A DNA stretch of 64,000 nt from Topomyia yanbarensis (GCF_030247195.1 NC_080670.1:46762194-46826193), one strand, 5' to 3'. Shown: positions 1 through 15,559, counted from the stretch's first letter. The notes: generated by a model from the letters alone, not told the origin. Translations and numbers: made by a program.

Positions 1-1922
1 GCATGTACGATGATTTGAAGTTCCATTATATCAAAAGTGCTATCGAATTGGGTAACTAAGGCCTCTCATTTCACCAATCAATTATAGGCCCTCTTCATTT
101 CACCCAGATTCGAACGTCTTAAAAAGCAATCAGTAGGTTCCGTTTCAATACCAAAAGTCACGTTGCAATAAGGAGGCTTTAATTGAACCAATTTCAATGG
201 AAGCAGAAATTAGGCAGGAGTTTGCCGGTCTAATTGCGTTCATTCATTTGGATCGTTGCTCGTAGAATTCCAATCATTTATTTAATCACATTTCAGCGCC
301 CTATCACGTTCCTTTTAGTCGACGTGCAAAATATGGTTTGGCATAATAATCATCGAGCATTTCCTATTGTTAAGACCAACTCGGGACGACAGGACAGCCA
401 AATACAAAGCCACAAATGAGTAGCGAAACCGAAACCAAAGAGGCACAATGGGATCAAATACTATTTTCCTCGCAAATAAGGCCGGGGGACAATCAAATAC
501 CGTGTCATATTGGAACAAAAGCACGGAACTGCCATCGCCTGGTGATCAAGCTTTTGTCTTTGCCGCTACGAAAATTTCGCCTACAGCATTTACTCCTCCC
601 GGATCCCCTTGACAAGTATTTAGCAACCTTCTACTACAGCCACAAGATAACCGGGAGAAAAGTGGCATCCAAGCGGTGTTACCACCGCTGCTTTAAAATC
701 CCACCTCACGAAATGGGCTCCAATGGTTGAGTTTTGCTGTTGTGGTGAACCGAGCCCGCCTCGCTCGGTACACGCACCAGGGTCGAGAAGATAAGTGTTT
801 ATATTTGGTATTATAAGTCGTGCCTAGTCCCAGTGATGTGGTGGCTGGAAGGATGCCAAGATAAGCGTGGCCTCAGCAGTGACTTGTAAAATACTTACAG
901 GAATTTGAGACTGGAGAGCTATTTCCGGTGACGTGGCTGAACACGCCCTGCCAGGTTGTCGCCTGAAAGTGGACCACGGCGAACGATTGTGTCGTTCCAC
1001 AAATATGATTATGGTGAAAGGTAAGTGTTTTTTGAATGCTAGAATGCAGCTGAAATGATAGCACAGCACAAAACTTAATTTTTATGGTTCTTTTAAAGCG
1101 GAAACGGTTATTGCTATTATTATAACATCCGGCCATAGAACTGCTAGATTATAAAAATGAAAAGAAAAAATCCTCATTCCGTTGTTTTAAGGCTATTTTG
1201 TGCTGCAATAGAAGATGACATAAAAAGCAGGAGCAATCCGAAAGCATAAATGCAAATTTTACCACAAATCATCGTTATTGAGGTTAATGTTAACAACCCA
1301 CATGTTTGCAGAAGGCACAGAGGCCACATGGTGCTCATGAAAATTCCAGCTTTTCGACTTTAAATTGCACCGGGAGTGAACAACAATAGCAGGCAGGCAG
1401 CAGCAGCAGCATCATCCGAAACAACAAGTCCGCCGCCATTGAAATATTTCAAACATAAATTAACCGTGAACAATGTCACACCATTTCACCGTCCACAACC
1501 TGGTTCCGGCTAACCGTGACCGGGAAACAATGGATTATTTTTCACTTGCCGTTATTGAATTAAAGCAAAGCGAGCGGGGTTGGTCGTGCGTCGTCGGGAC
1601 GGCTGGGAAGTCATTCTCGGATTATAATTTATCATCACTGACTTCATGAAAACCGTTATATCCTCACGCACCTCGCACAACCCTGTCGTTCTATTGTTGA
1701 AAACGCCCACGGATAGGCAGCACGGCACGTACATTATAATCTCATTGGGTAGAATGTTGATCCCATTTTCACCATGCCATCCTACTCAATTGAATTTGTG
1801 AATTGGAGCAGCGCATACAATCAGGACCGTCTTCAGACCAGGCGAGGCACGTGGAAACATCATATCTCAAGGGAGTGATCACGTTGATCGGGCTTCTGAG
1901 GCATTTTAATGATATGAATAAA
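1..1922. other. Non-coding stretch, no recognisable gene
   Basis: I see no supportable gene here. The short open frames (for example 416-730 plus and 873-1136 minus) match nothing I recognise and lack coherent coding context. The stretch probably belongs to a Calx intron, because Calx exons lie further right on the minus strand. Confidence 0.4.
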
Positions 1923-1925
1923 ATA

Positions 1926-3089
<1,164 letters not shown>

Positions 3090-3783
3090 TGATGCAATAT
3101 TTACAGCCAAAAGGGGATAAATGATTGAACTAATTTGTACATAAGGACACTACAGCTAATTTAAAAAAAGTTGGATTTTTGTGTGCCGAATTCATCTCAT
3201 CGGTAACTAGCACCAACTTGGGGTTAGTAAGTACATGCAAAATCTAAACTAGCACCAAATCAACACCAGCTTGGTACTGAATCCAAACAGTCACACAACT
3301 TATGTGAACGTTTATAGCAACGGGCTGTCCTCGAATAATGTCTCGGCAAGCAAGCACTGAAGCTCTGATTTGCTGAAAAGAATTTGAAGCCATAGAAAGA
3401 TATTTTGCAATCGTGAAACGGGAACTGTCCAAATCCAAACATCTAGCAAACACGGTACAAAATTTTTGAAAAATATAAAACAAGGCGATATACAAAAAGC
3501 CCTCTAATGCAATAATGCAAGTTTCTTTTTAGATTTGATTTGCTGATAATCAAAATAAAATTTAATTTACTAAGTAAAGGATGTTTCCATTTCCGTTACG
3601 TACATTCTTGGGTCCCTTTCTACATTAAATTTATTCTTGCCATCATGAATAAAGTTGACGACAAAGCTTTTTTCCGACCCAACGCTCATTGACTTCAAAT
3701 TTTATTGTGCACGATTTTAAATTTATTTCTATAGTTTTCTTGAAGTGACATACTTTGTCAAGGTGAAAATGGAGCTTAAGCCT
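3090..3783. other. Non-coding stretch
   Basis: AT-rich sequence with no gene, RNA or repeat I can recognise. The minus-strand frame at 3244-3495 has no recognisable domain. Confidence 0.3.
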
Positions 3784-4070
3784 AACTTCAGAATTATCGT
3801 CTCCGCACTACTGTATTGTTGAAAGCGACGAAGTTGGAATTAATATTCTTGTGTATATGAAAAATGACTACATAGAGGTTCGACAACAGAAGAGAGCTAG
3901 AATCCGTCACACCTGATACTTGAAGAAACTTCATTCCGGGGCAGTTTAGCCCCTGATCTCGCACAGACCAGAAGCTACAACACACCACTCGTTCACAGTA
4001 AGGCAAACGAATAAATTTTACCAGCGTCGCTTCGTTACTTCTAAACGCCACTAACAGTAAAGCCTCGACT
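3784..4070 (+). pseudogene. Jockey-type non-LTR ORF1 remnant, 5' segment
   Basis: From about 3815 the plus strand reads IVESDEVGINILVYMKNDYIEV before stops, and it joins logically to the ORF1 sequence that restarts at 6571. The 23-bp sequence at 4048-4070 recurs at 6571-6593, so this segment and 6571-7209 are one ORF1 remnant split by the 2.5-kb insertion at 4071-6570. It would encode the nucleic-acid-binding (gag-like) protein of a jockey-clade retrotransposon. The assignment of this 5' part rests mostly on that junction; several stops are present. Confidence 0.5.
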
Positions 4071-4509
4071 ATTCTATTCTATTCTATTCTAACCCTTACA
4101 CAGCCAGTATTGAAAAGCATCCTGGAAAACACTGCAGATATTCTTTAGCGTTTTTCTTGTCAACATTAATATTTGAAGCATAGTACAATATGTCGCAAAT
4201 ATTAAAACGGCCAGGCCTACTGTGCAGAGTTGGGTTTGAAGATGTTTCAATATTATACGGCAATTGAATTATTCATTTAATGAACAATTCAACCAACGAA
4301 TCGTTTTGAAACTTGAATGAGGAAGAAACGAGGACAACCGTACCGACCGTTTCAGTGTATAGGGGGTTAGGATAAAACGTTGGGAGTGACTTTGCTAAGA
4401 AGGTTAATGTCACTCCTTTGGTCCTTCGGGATGGGACAGAGGTATTTACACCTTGCCCTGGCTTATTAAGCCTAGGTTAAAGCGCCTTTACTCGCTCTCT
4501 TCCAAACAA

Positions 4510-4632
4510 ATGCTGACATCGGTTTTAGATCCGAGTCGCTCTAGGTTCGCTCTAATATTTACAAAAGCCATATTAAAATGACAGTTCAGAGCGAACCTAG
4601 AGCGACCGCGATCCAAAAATAAAATCAGCATT
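4510..4632. mobile_element. Short inverted-repeat MITE
   Basis: The two ends are imperfect inverses of about 44 bp. The best-conserved core is CGCTCTAGGTTCGCTCT on the left and AGAGCGAACCTAGAGCG on the right, with outer ends TGCTGA and TCAGCA. No coding capacity. It is nested within the 2.5-kb insertion. Confidence 0.7.
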
Positions 4633-4987
4633 AGCATGCACCTGTGCTTTAAACTTTCATTGTCCTTAGAAGATTATTTCGAGAGAAAAAATATATATGA
4701 TTATTTCCTAGTTTTAGTATTTAAGTATAAATAGATTGGAGCGTGGCAGAATGGTTATTTTCGTTTAGTTGATGACTGTCAGAAAGGAAACAAGTAAAAC
4801 AAAAAGATGATTATACGTTATAGAAGTTATGAGCTTAAAATGAAACTCTCAGATGTAACCTTAGACTCCTGACAGCAGGTTTATATCTAAGTCTAGTTCC
4901 ATTGTCATGATTGATTCTCTCTAGAACAACTGGTCGCATATTTTCATGAATAAATCCTTCGTGAGCCATTCATAAAAACTATTTTAC

Positions 4988-5668
4988 TAGGGTTACCAAC
5001 CGTCCTTATTTTAAAGGACATGTCCTTAATTTCGATGATTTGGGAAAGCGTCCTTAATTTTACTTCAAATGTCCTTAGTTTTAATCTCAATCCATGTTAT
5101 ATTTGAAATCAATTAGATTAAATTCATTCAAGCGAATTTTACTCGCCATTTTAGTTGTTCACTTCCTTATAGTCTTTTGATTTGTTATGTTCAGATTAAT
5201 GATTCAAAAACATTGATTAATTTTATTGCTTAATGAAAAGTTACAATCTAATACTTTTCATGTTTCTCATCTTGTTGAGCGCTGAAAAAGCGATTTGTCC
5301 TCTAATTCGAACCATCGAATTTTAAACAGCTATCACTTTCTAGCACAGTCGGCAAATTTCTTAGTTACTTCATGGACTTTAATCAATAAGTTCTATACTT
5401 AAGGAAAAACTTTGATTTATGGAAATGAAAATGAAAACAGAGGATTGCTCGTACTAATATCCATACAAATTTCAAATGTAACACGGGATGCCACGACCTA
5501 ATATTCTGCATAGTTTCTTAGGACCCCAGAAGAACAAAAAAGCGCTGTTGGAAATCTTTTCTTAACACCACTCAACCAAAAACATTTTAGGCAAAGATAA
5601 GTAAAATTTGTTATTCTCGGTCAAAATTCAAGATGTCCTTATTTCGCTTTCAGCCCATTTGGTAACCC
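4988..5668. mobile_element. hAT-like non-autonomous element (TAGGGTTACC ends)
   Basis: The left end is TAGGGTTACCAA and the right end TTTGGTAACCC. The octamer TATTTTAC flanks both sides (4980-4987 and 5669-5676), fitting the 8-bp target duplication of hAT transposons. The left part contains several GTCCTTA-type submotifs. There is no transposase frame, so it would depend on an autonomous relative. The last two bases of the right end overlap the duplication ambiguously. Confidence 0.75.
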
Positions 5669-6570
5669 TATTTTACATATCCAGTGTTATAACGCCTCGA
5701 GAGACAAACTCACAATAACCCATCACCGCACAAAAGTGACTCCATATACGAGATACAGAGTGTGCGGTATCTTACCCCTACTCGGCATCTCTTCCGAAAT
5801 TACCCTACGACTAATAACAATGCCCAACAAGATAAAAAAATGGAAATACTCCCTTATCATTCAGGTCCGTTTTCGGCTCCTTGGAGCTGTCTGCAATAGT
5901 TTCTCGACCACTCCCACGTAATACAGTTTGATGCTTCAGGGAGAAAAATCTCTTCCAGTAATTCCAGTTGAGGCAGGAAAACTTCACCGGAAACACTTGC
6001 CATAAATTGTTCAAAGAAAACAGTATTTATCAGGACAGCACATAACACCGTAAGTTCGGACCCTGTCGAAATATATTGCGGGCAAATTCAATAGTTTTTA
6101 ATACAACGAAGAAGGCAGATTCCTTGCAAAAAATTAAAGAATTGAAATAAAACGTAATTAGAACGAGCTCACCGGTATCTAATGTCTTCAATACTATCCG
6201 ACTTCAATGTGGTATCCTTCTCCTTTTTATCTCATCAACACGGTTTTGATGTGTGTCTCAGTTACACTATTCCTTGTTGAGTTAGGCAACTAGAGCCGTA
6301 CCTACTTCCGAAGGACCACCGGTGCCTAGAGACATGCTAGAGATGGCTGAAGCTAACTTTGGAAGCAGGATGATCGTAAAATCTTCAAAAATACCGCTGT
6401 TCATTAGAAAACTTGAAGCTGATAGGGAGACTATCCAATGCGCGACACATTTTTACTTATTTTCCTTGCAAAACGCGCATAATCTGATTTTTTATTCCAC
6501 TAGGCACACTTTCAACTCCTAACAAACAAATATAATACGTTTTTGAGAAATCAGACAGCGAGAAAAAATC

Positions 6571-7209
6571 CCACTAACAGTAAAGCCTCGACTTTACGCA
6601 AACTCGAATATGGTCTACAATGCGCGAAGTGGAACATTTGTTAAAGGTGGAAATGTACATTGATCTTACGTTAGTGACATGCCCCCAACAACATCTTATA
6701 AAAAATGTGGTACTGATAACGTTTAATATACTATCCGATGCAAAAATCTTTTGTATGCTGAATAACATAGCACAACGTCAAATACGACAGCATTAAAACC
6801 AAGGTTCCCGTTTATATTGACAAGGATATTATAGAAATTCGCCTACATGATTTAGCACCGCACACCAGCTCCGAGTACATTAAAATATTCATGTCGAAAT
6901 GCGGAGAAGTGGAATCCGTTACGAATGATACCTGCAGAAATTATTTAACCGGCCTTCTCAGCGGGGTTCTTGTGGTTAGTACGCAGCTACACCAATATAT
7001 TCCATCTTACTTGACTCAAGGTTCTACTTTAACCTTCAGCATTCAAAGAAACCTACGCAGAGACCCTGGGAAGACGCCCAGTTGTGCAACCGGATGGCAC
7101 ACTACGGCAAACCATGCACCAAAACTGCTTAGGAAAATAGATCTACTAAAACACACACTGCAAACAGTTTTATCCACAAGCAACCAGCCAAACGATAATC
7201 ATCGTTAAT
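6571..7209 (+). pseudogene. Jockey-type non-LTR ORF1 remnant, main segment
   Basis: The plus strand encodes, across several frames, blocks typical of mosquito jockey-clade ORF1 proteins: CPQQHLIKNVVLITFNILSD (about 6677-6736), VYIDKDIIEIRLHDLAPH (about 6812-6865), MSKCGEVESVTND (from 6891) and HQYIPSYLT (about 6990). These ORF1 proteins bind the element's RNA. The frame shifts near 6790 and has an internal stop, and the zinc-knuckle region is missing or scrambled. The 105-codon frame at 6891-7208 is the longest open part. It is the 3' continuation of 3784-4070, separated by the 2.5-kb insertion. A similar ORF1 remnant sits on the minus strand inside the hAT element at 27765-29840. Confidence 0.72.
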
Positions 7210-8904
7210 TCTAAGCCAACATCTAGTACACCCGAAGGAACAACAAAAAAAAGAAAACAGATACACCAAAGTCACTCAAAAACACAAAAAGCATAAAAAA
7301 CAACCAACACTTAGAACCTGGAACGTGAGAACCGAAATGACTCTATGAATTTGTAGCAGCTATTCAGGCTGTAGTGACAACTGCAGAAACACCATCCAGC
7401 ATCCCAAAATCAACTGCAAATCACATCGGTGAGATAGTTATTAACAATAACGACTGGTTTTGCACTGGTCACTCGTAAGTGCAAGAAGCAGAGAAGAACA
7501 TCTGATCGTGGGCACCAAGACAGCTTTAACGATAATGAGCTTGACGTGAAAGGCAAGAGAGAATTAATTAACTCTCTGGACGCAGTGGGCAAGCAGACAA
7601 ATTTTTCCCCGTCGCGAAAGGTCTCCACGCGCAATTGAAAGCTTTGTGCACGAGATTCAACTGAACGGATTGGGTTATTTTGACAATCAGGGATGCCAGG
7701 TGCACAGAGCAATCTGCGTTTTACAGATTTTCAATGTTCTGCACAGATTTTGAAAAAGCGAAGACATCAAATTGACTCCGCGCTGGTTCCAGAACTCATA
7801 TTACTAATTGTCTTGTCTTAGCATAACACCAAAAAGCTTATACAAATAATAAACCAAAAATTGTTTACAACCATTTTATACGTGAGAGGCAAAAATCCAA
7901 CTATAATAAGCGACTTTCATTCAAGTTACCCTTCCGTTTCACATTGCTACGAAGTTGAGTTCAATTCAAGTTGGTATGCCAAAACTGAGTTGAATGCACT
8001 AAACGAAACTGTTTAAAAATTCATGCCAAGTGCCATGATAAATTTTGTTTTCAAGCGGATTTTCCATCGTTTACTACTGCTGCTAAGGATGAACTTTCAG
8101 CGGTCGATTAGGGGAAAGGATAAATTTGCACAATTAACTTGTGTGTGCTTCTCCACCCTCCCGCATGGAGAGGGGCTGGGAAAAGCATTCGCGGTATGTT
8201 AACACATTTGCAGTTAATTAGGAAGGGGCCAAGCATGTGATGATAGAGTGCAAGCAATCTCGGAAAAGGAGCCGAGAGTTTGGTTTGGTGGAGGAACACC
8301 ATATTTTATGTCGCAGTTGTGTTGTCGCTTCCGCAATGAGCAACTGCGTCTTTCTAATGCATGTTGTTCAAATTCAATTATTTAGAAAATATTTCGGAAG
8401 TGGTAGCTGCCATAAATTTGAATTGATTGGTGTAACACTAATATAAGGATTTTCGTTTATAATTCAAAAAATCCTTGTAAAACAAGCCTCACCATTGCAG
8501 GCTGTTTTGATTATCGAGTGTTTTTAGTTTTCGTACAGTGATGGGTCAATTTTCGTCTGCCATATTGGTTTAACGCATTTATTCAAAAGGTAGAGGGATG
8601 ATTGGCCAGTCCTTCATCGGTTCCAGTGCAGCGGATGACAAAGGCCGTAGACGCAGTAGAAAAGGAGACCGGAAGTTCAACAGCAGAAGGCGAGTCATGC
8701 GGTGATGCAGCAGAACGGGCCCCAAAAAACGTCAGATACAACTCAGAGAAGGAGGAGGTTGGTTGTGAAGTAGAATAAGTAGAATAGATGTGAGTGAGAA
8801 GAGTAAAGTAGTGTTTGCACCGTCTAATCATGCATTTTCTTGCTAGCTCACAACTGAGATATTGCCGGAAAAAGTAATGGTCACGCAGGGATCAAGGATA
8901 TCAG
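7210..8904. other. Non-coding stretch
   Basis: No gene supported. The sequence following the ORF1 remnant does not show a recognisable endonuclease or RT domain. Around 7690-7765 there is a CAGATTTT-rich patch that looks like a dispersed repeat but has no clear ends. Confidence 0.35.
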
Positions 8905-9839
8905 CAGCGACGCCAACCTTCTAGTTTAAACTGGATTCTTCCAGTTCTTTAACAACATCCAGTCAAACAGACAATCGGAAAAATCATCCAGTTTTTTTTT
9001 CAAATTTGAGCCAGTTTTTCCAGTTTTTTGGATAAATATTTATTTAGTTTTTTTTTCTCACAAATTGTAATTTGATTCGTAGAATTCTCAAGCAAGCGAT
9101 GGGATTATACCGAGTGACCCCGAATAAGATTTTAATCCACCGTAACATGGACTTTTTTTAGCGTGTGAGTAAAACGGTTCGGGAATGTAAATTTTGATTC
9201 GATAGTTTGAGTTTTACTCAAACATAAAGGTGGCAGTACATTGTGTCAAATATTTTGATAAACATTTGTTGAATTCTCAGCTAATTACTGTAGTGGTATC
9301 GTAAGAAAGGTTTAAGCGTATCCTCACGTTTAGCAAATGGTCTTAAATTTTGGATTTTGTGGATGTGCAGATTGAAACCATCAAAAAAATTAAATTAAAA
9401 TAAAAAGTAGGGAGTGGGCGTAGCGTAGTTGGTAAATCGATTGCCTTGTACGCAGCGCACCTGGGTTCGAGTCCCGACCCCGCACATAGGGTTGGAAATT
9501 TTTCGTAAGAGATTTTTCTAACCCGAAGAGGCGAATGACCTTAAGGTTAAAATCTCTATAATATAAAAAAATAAAAAGTAAAATTCGACTGTAACTATTA
9601 CAATTACAATAAAATTCGAATGTTTCAATTTTTTTTTTAATTTGGACCGCAATATCAAAAAATCGACTCAAATGTTCAGTGAATGGTATGGAACATACGT
9701 GTTTACTTAACTACTTACGTTCATTGAATTGTTGACTTAAAAATTACAAGGGTAAAGAAGGTTTTTTTTCGAGCATCCAGTTTTTTCCAGTTTTTTAAGC
9801 AAGGTTCCAGTTTTTTTGAAAAAAATGTTGGCAACGCTG
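8905..9839. mobile_element. hAT-type non-autonomous element, 935 bp, with perfect 8-bp TSD
   Basis: The ends are CAGCGACGCCAAC on the left and GTTGGCAACGCTG on the right. Each is bordered by the octamer GATATCAG (8897-8904 and 9840-9847), a perfect hAT-type target duplication. Both subterminal regions are rich in CCAGTTTTT motifs, a possible transposase-binding array. There is no transposase frame. A SINE (9410-9567) is inserted inside, so this element is older than that SINE. Confidence 0.88.
9410..9567 (+). mobile_element. tRNA-derived SINE with 13-bp target duplication
   Basis: A tRNA-like head contains an A box (TAGCGTAGTTGG) and a B box (GGTTCGAGTCC), the internal RNA polymerase III promoter. 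It continues into a tRNA-unrelated body and an A/T-rich tail. The 13-mer AAAATAAAAAGTA flanks it at 9397-9409 and 9568-9580, so its limits are well defined. It is not a functional tRNA gene because the tRNA-like part is degenerate and continues into a SINE body. SINEs of this kind rely on a LINE partner for mobilisation. Confidence 0.88.
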
Positions 9840-9914
9840 GATATCAGTGGTGTGGTATCCAAGTGGTGAACCAGGGACATTGTTTGCAAGCAAATGATCA
9901 GCACAAATCTGCCT

Positions 9915-9990
9915 CATCCCGATCAGAATAAAATAACAAGATTATAACAGAATGCAATTTTGGTAATAAATTGTGTTATAAATTAGGAAA
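9915..9990. mobile_element. Truncated copy of the CCCGATCAGAA MITE
   Basis: The stretch from CCCGATCAGAATAAAATAAC onward matches the inverse of the right half of the intact MITE at 40176-40336. The opposite end is missing, so this is a partial copy. Confidence 0.65.
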
Positions 9991-9999
9991 CATTGCGGG

Positions 10000-10335
10000 T
10001 GTCTTCGACAATACTTCCTTCCATTCGATTCAGCGTGTTGCTGAATCAAAGGGGATAAAGCGTTCCACTGTCGACTAAATTACTGAAATGTTGTGTCGTT
10101 GAACTGTCCCAGCGTCGTTGGGAGGTGGGATTATAACCAGGAAAATCACTAGAGGTTGTACTCAAGGTGAAGTGCTGTCACCCCTTCTGTGGTCCCCGGT
10201 AGTAGACAGACTCTTGAGTAAATATGGGATATGAAGTGAAAGGTTACACAGACGACATTGTCATCACTGTTAAGGATAAGAATGAATTTACGATCTCTGA
10301 CTGTACTTCAGCTGCTCTAAACGAGATGGCAATAG
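10000..10335 (+). pseudogene. Non-LTR reverse transcriptase fragment
   Basis: Plus-strand translation with one or more frame changes gives GIKRSTVD, then TRGCTQGEVLSPLLWSPVVD, then KGYTDDIVITVKD. These correspond to the RT motif-B region (cPQGgvLSPllW) and motif C (Y/F-A-DD, here TDD). The fragment covers only the palm of an I/LOA-like non-LTR polymerase, has in-frame stops and lacks the endonuclease. It is a dead copy and differs from the other LOA copies in the window. Confidence 0.7.
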
Positions 10336-12429
10336 CGTAAAAGAGAGAATCTTAGCAGAAATACCCAAAAAATGGGAACCATTATCGAATTTGCTACGGA
10401 TGCAGGAGTAACTGCTGTGGAATCTGCATATACAAAAAAATTAAAGGGTTGTGTACAGGACACGACCACGATGACATTAAAAATGTAGCTTTTTTCAAGA
10501 GCGTGCAAATGAATTTCATCTATCACACATATCGACTCACTTCATATGTTCATCTAGTAAAAATAGGCTGGTCTGTCCAGAAAATATATTCAAAAGAAAA
10601 GTTCCATATTGAGAGCTGTGATGAGGAAGCCCACGCCCGCCAACGGAAATATACAGATTCTCCATGAAATATGAAATTTCATTTTCATACTTTTGTACTA
10701 ATGAACTTAAGTAAACAATCTTAAGTTTAAGTATTTCTTGATCGATTAGTGGTGGAAAAAATGAAATTATTTGATAAATTACATTGTTATGCAACGTTCG
10801 CACTACCAGTTAAAACAGGTTTTTATGCTATCTTGGTGACATTTTTCTTGTTGCTAATTATTAAAACGTGTTATAACTCCGTAGTGTAAACATTGTATTA
10901 TTAAACCAATTCTGTAGCGTTTTATGTTATATAGGTGTTTTATGTGGCAATAGGACTGACATAATTATATCTTCAGTACAGCGGTTTGTTTCATAATTTA
11001 AAACAGATTTATTTTAAAATTTAAATTAGTATACCCAACCGTTCTATTTGTTGTATACTTTAAAACGCAATTAGAACTGTGTTTTAAATACATAGGGTAG
11101 GACAGATATTCTGACTGGATAAACTGGGAAAACAATTTTAAGTCCAGTAACGCTTAAGACATGGCTTGAATTTGAATCGAAAAAGAACACCCGCTTCAAC
11201 TGCTGCTGGGACGGTAAGTTCTGTTTTAAAATTTTCCGTTGTGTGCAGTACGAAACAAAAGTGTTTGAAATTAGAGAAAAAAAGTTCTGCTGGGAATGTG
11301 ATTGTTTCCGATGCAATTACACTCAGATTTTTCACGCAGGGGATACAGGCCGTGTAAATGAAAACCGCGTAAATTAAAAAAAACGCGTTAATGAAAACCG
11401 CGTAAATTTCAAAATCCGCGTAAAGAAACCTGAGTGTACTCTCCTATATAAAAAACACTACGCTGCTGAACAGTGCAATAACTACAGAAGCACGTTGTCA
11501 GATGCCTTACTGATAAAAAACATATAACCGAAATATGAAACATGAAAACCAATAGGCCAATCTTTACCCTACAAAGCGCCGTAAACATGGATTAACAAGT
11601 TACAACGCACACATAAAAATAAATATATTTTTTTCAAACGCAACACTCTTAAGCAGCACACACCGTATTGAATTAAATCCAAACCACCCCACCCACCCAC
11701 TTTGCAAATCATTCTGTGACACCGTGCTGGTACCCGAAAAATCCGCACACGGCCACCGCTGCCGAAAATGCATAGCGTCTACCGCTTATTGTAGTGCCCA
11801 GATGCTGCAGCCATGATCTTACCCGTTCGACATAAGAACAAAAACTGATTCAAACGGGTACGCGTCACCTCTATTTATAAACTAACAGTATATGGTTTAG
11901 TCACTTATGTGCGAGTGTGCGCAAATGCCAACGTTACCGAAAATCGATAGCGCTTATTGCATCGTCCGGAGACGATGTTGCTCGTATGGGATAAGAGCAA
12001 CAACTGATTTAAACGTACATGCGTTGCTTCTATTTATGACTTTTCGTGTTTCATTGAGCAACTAAGCTGCCCTCTCTTGACGGCTGTGTCTGAGAAATCT
12101 GCCTCACGAATGGTAATTTTCCCGTTTTTCGTAAACTTTTTAATTTTACCAATTTCCAAAAGTCTACTTTTATTGGGGAGATATTAAATTATTACCAATA
12201 TTTAAGTTAGGTGTTTCTGAATCGGTTGGTGTATGAATGATTAAAATCCATCTAGTAATATCGGAGTTATAAGCGTGCAAACCTTACATAGTTTCGTTAC
12301 ATGGGAGATAGTTTAGATTTTAGAATGATACCTAGCCCCAGATAGTGGAGTAAGACATTTTTAATGTCAAAAGTGACCTACAAAGTAGCGCCATTGCCTA
12401 GAAAGCAACCGTGAAACCACAAATAGGGT
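10336..12429. other. Non-coding stretch with dispersed repeats
   Basis: No gene supported. The stretch at about 10796-10915 (GCTATCTTGGTGACATTTTT and following) is a diverged copy of the sequence at about 54150-54260. The small MITE at 11318-11440 is listed separately. Confidence 0.4.
11318..11440. mobile_element. Small MITE with internal CGCGTAAAT repeats
   Basis: It is bounded by ACACTCAG on the left and CTGAGTGT on the right. The interior holds four degenerate copies of an AAACCGCGTAAAT-like motif. No coding capacity. Target duplication not resolved. Confidence 0.55.
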
Positions 12430-13345
12430 TTCGGGAGAAATTCCGCCGCCAAGACTAGATCCACCGCCGGAGACCAGTTGAGTGGTAAGCGACGTAACAC
12501 CAGGTTCGGGCCATCGGGGCGCCTGTGATCTGGACGTTAGGCTTCATTGGAATTGCCGGACCGACCTCGACACCCTACCGGGTGCTTCGTGAGTAGGTTA
12601 TATTCACCGCCTGGAATTAGAGCGAGTAGATCGTGTCGAATAGGTAGCAAAGGGTCGCTGGGGCGCCAATGAACCGAAATCTACGCCCTACTCGGAACTG
12701 CTGGGCAGGCCTCAGCACCTACTGGCTGGCTCGTTGAGTAGGCTAGGTTCACCGCCGAGGACTAGATCGAGTAGATCGGGACAAGCCAAACGGCTCAGGG
12801 AAAAGAACATCGGTATCGGGAAAAATCTACCGCCGGGAATTCACAGTAGGATAGATTCACCGCCGTGGATTATCCGGCGATATCGTGAGAAAAATGGGAG
12901 CGAAACAGATATCGCTACCGAGAGGAATTCCGCTGCCAGGGAACTCTTTGTCGAAGTAGAATAGTTCACCGCCGGATAATATACGAGGAGATCTCGATAA
13001 AGCTGGGAGCTAATTGGATCTAGGAAACGGGTATCGGTGTCGGGAGAAATTCTTCCGTGAAGAAACTCTCAGTCGAAGTAGGAACAGCTCACCGCCAGGG
13101 ACCATAGAGTAATTCGTGATAAGGCTGGGAGCTGAGTCATTCAGGAAGCAGGAGCTGAATGGCTCATGGAATCAGTATCAGCGAGAGTTAAATCAAAGCA
13201 TTTCATGGACAACGTGCGGCTCCGAGATAGAGCAGAAAAAAGAGGTGCGACGAAAGCACAACGAGTAGTACCTCACTGTAGTTCCGTGGAGAAGAAGGCG
13301 AAAAAAGAGTGGGGAGTGTTTTTGTGGTTAGGCACGAAAGTGAGT
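12430..13345 (+). repeat. R1-family 3'-UTR-type repeat array (isolated copy)
   Basis: Six degenerate units share a GAGTAGGCTAG-TTCACCGCC-GAGGACTAG-GAGTAGATC pattern, at roughly 12455, 12590, 12735, 12845, 12955 and 13080, spaced 100-150 bp. The same pattern follows the R1-clade reading frame at 62395-63400 and, inverted, at 26735-27220. This copy therefore looks like a 5'-truncated R1 relic that kept mainly its 3' UTR. The small frames at 12734-12964 and 13166-13351 are probably fortuitous. Confidence 0.6.

Positions 13346-15559
<2,214 letters not shown>

Larger units (their letters stand above)
4071..6570 (-). mobile_element. 2.5-kb non-LTR-like insertion with 23-bp target duplication and (AGAAT)n tail
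   Basis: The insert is flanked by the 23-bp direct repeat CCACTAACAGTAAAGCCTCG plus ACT at 4048-4070 and 6571-6593. On the minus strand it ends in a short (AGAAT)n tail at 4071-4090, as expected for target-primed reverse transcription. The minus-strand stretch around 4500-4370 (with AAAGGAGTGACATTAACC and AAAGTCACTCCCAACG) resembles a mosquito non-LTR 3' UTR. No RT frame is visible, so it is a 5'-truncated or internally eroded copy. It contains a small MITE (4510-4632) and a hAT-like element (4988-5668). Confidence 0.65.

Noticed and set aside
873..1136. Possible host exon on the minus strand with a CCTGTAAGTATT donor-like site
   Set aside because: No recognisable domain, it does not match the expected Calx continuation, and no clear acceptor defines a frame.
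9410..9490. tRNA gene
   Set aside because: A and B boxes are present, but the sequence is degenerate, continues into a SINE body and is flanked by a 13-bp insertion duplication.
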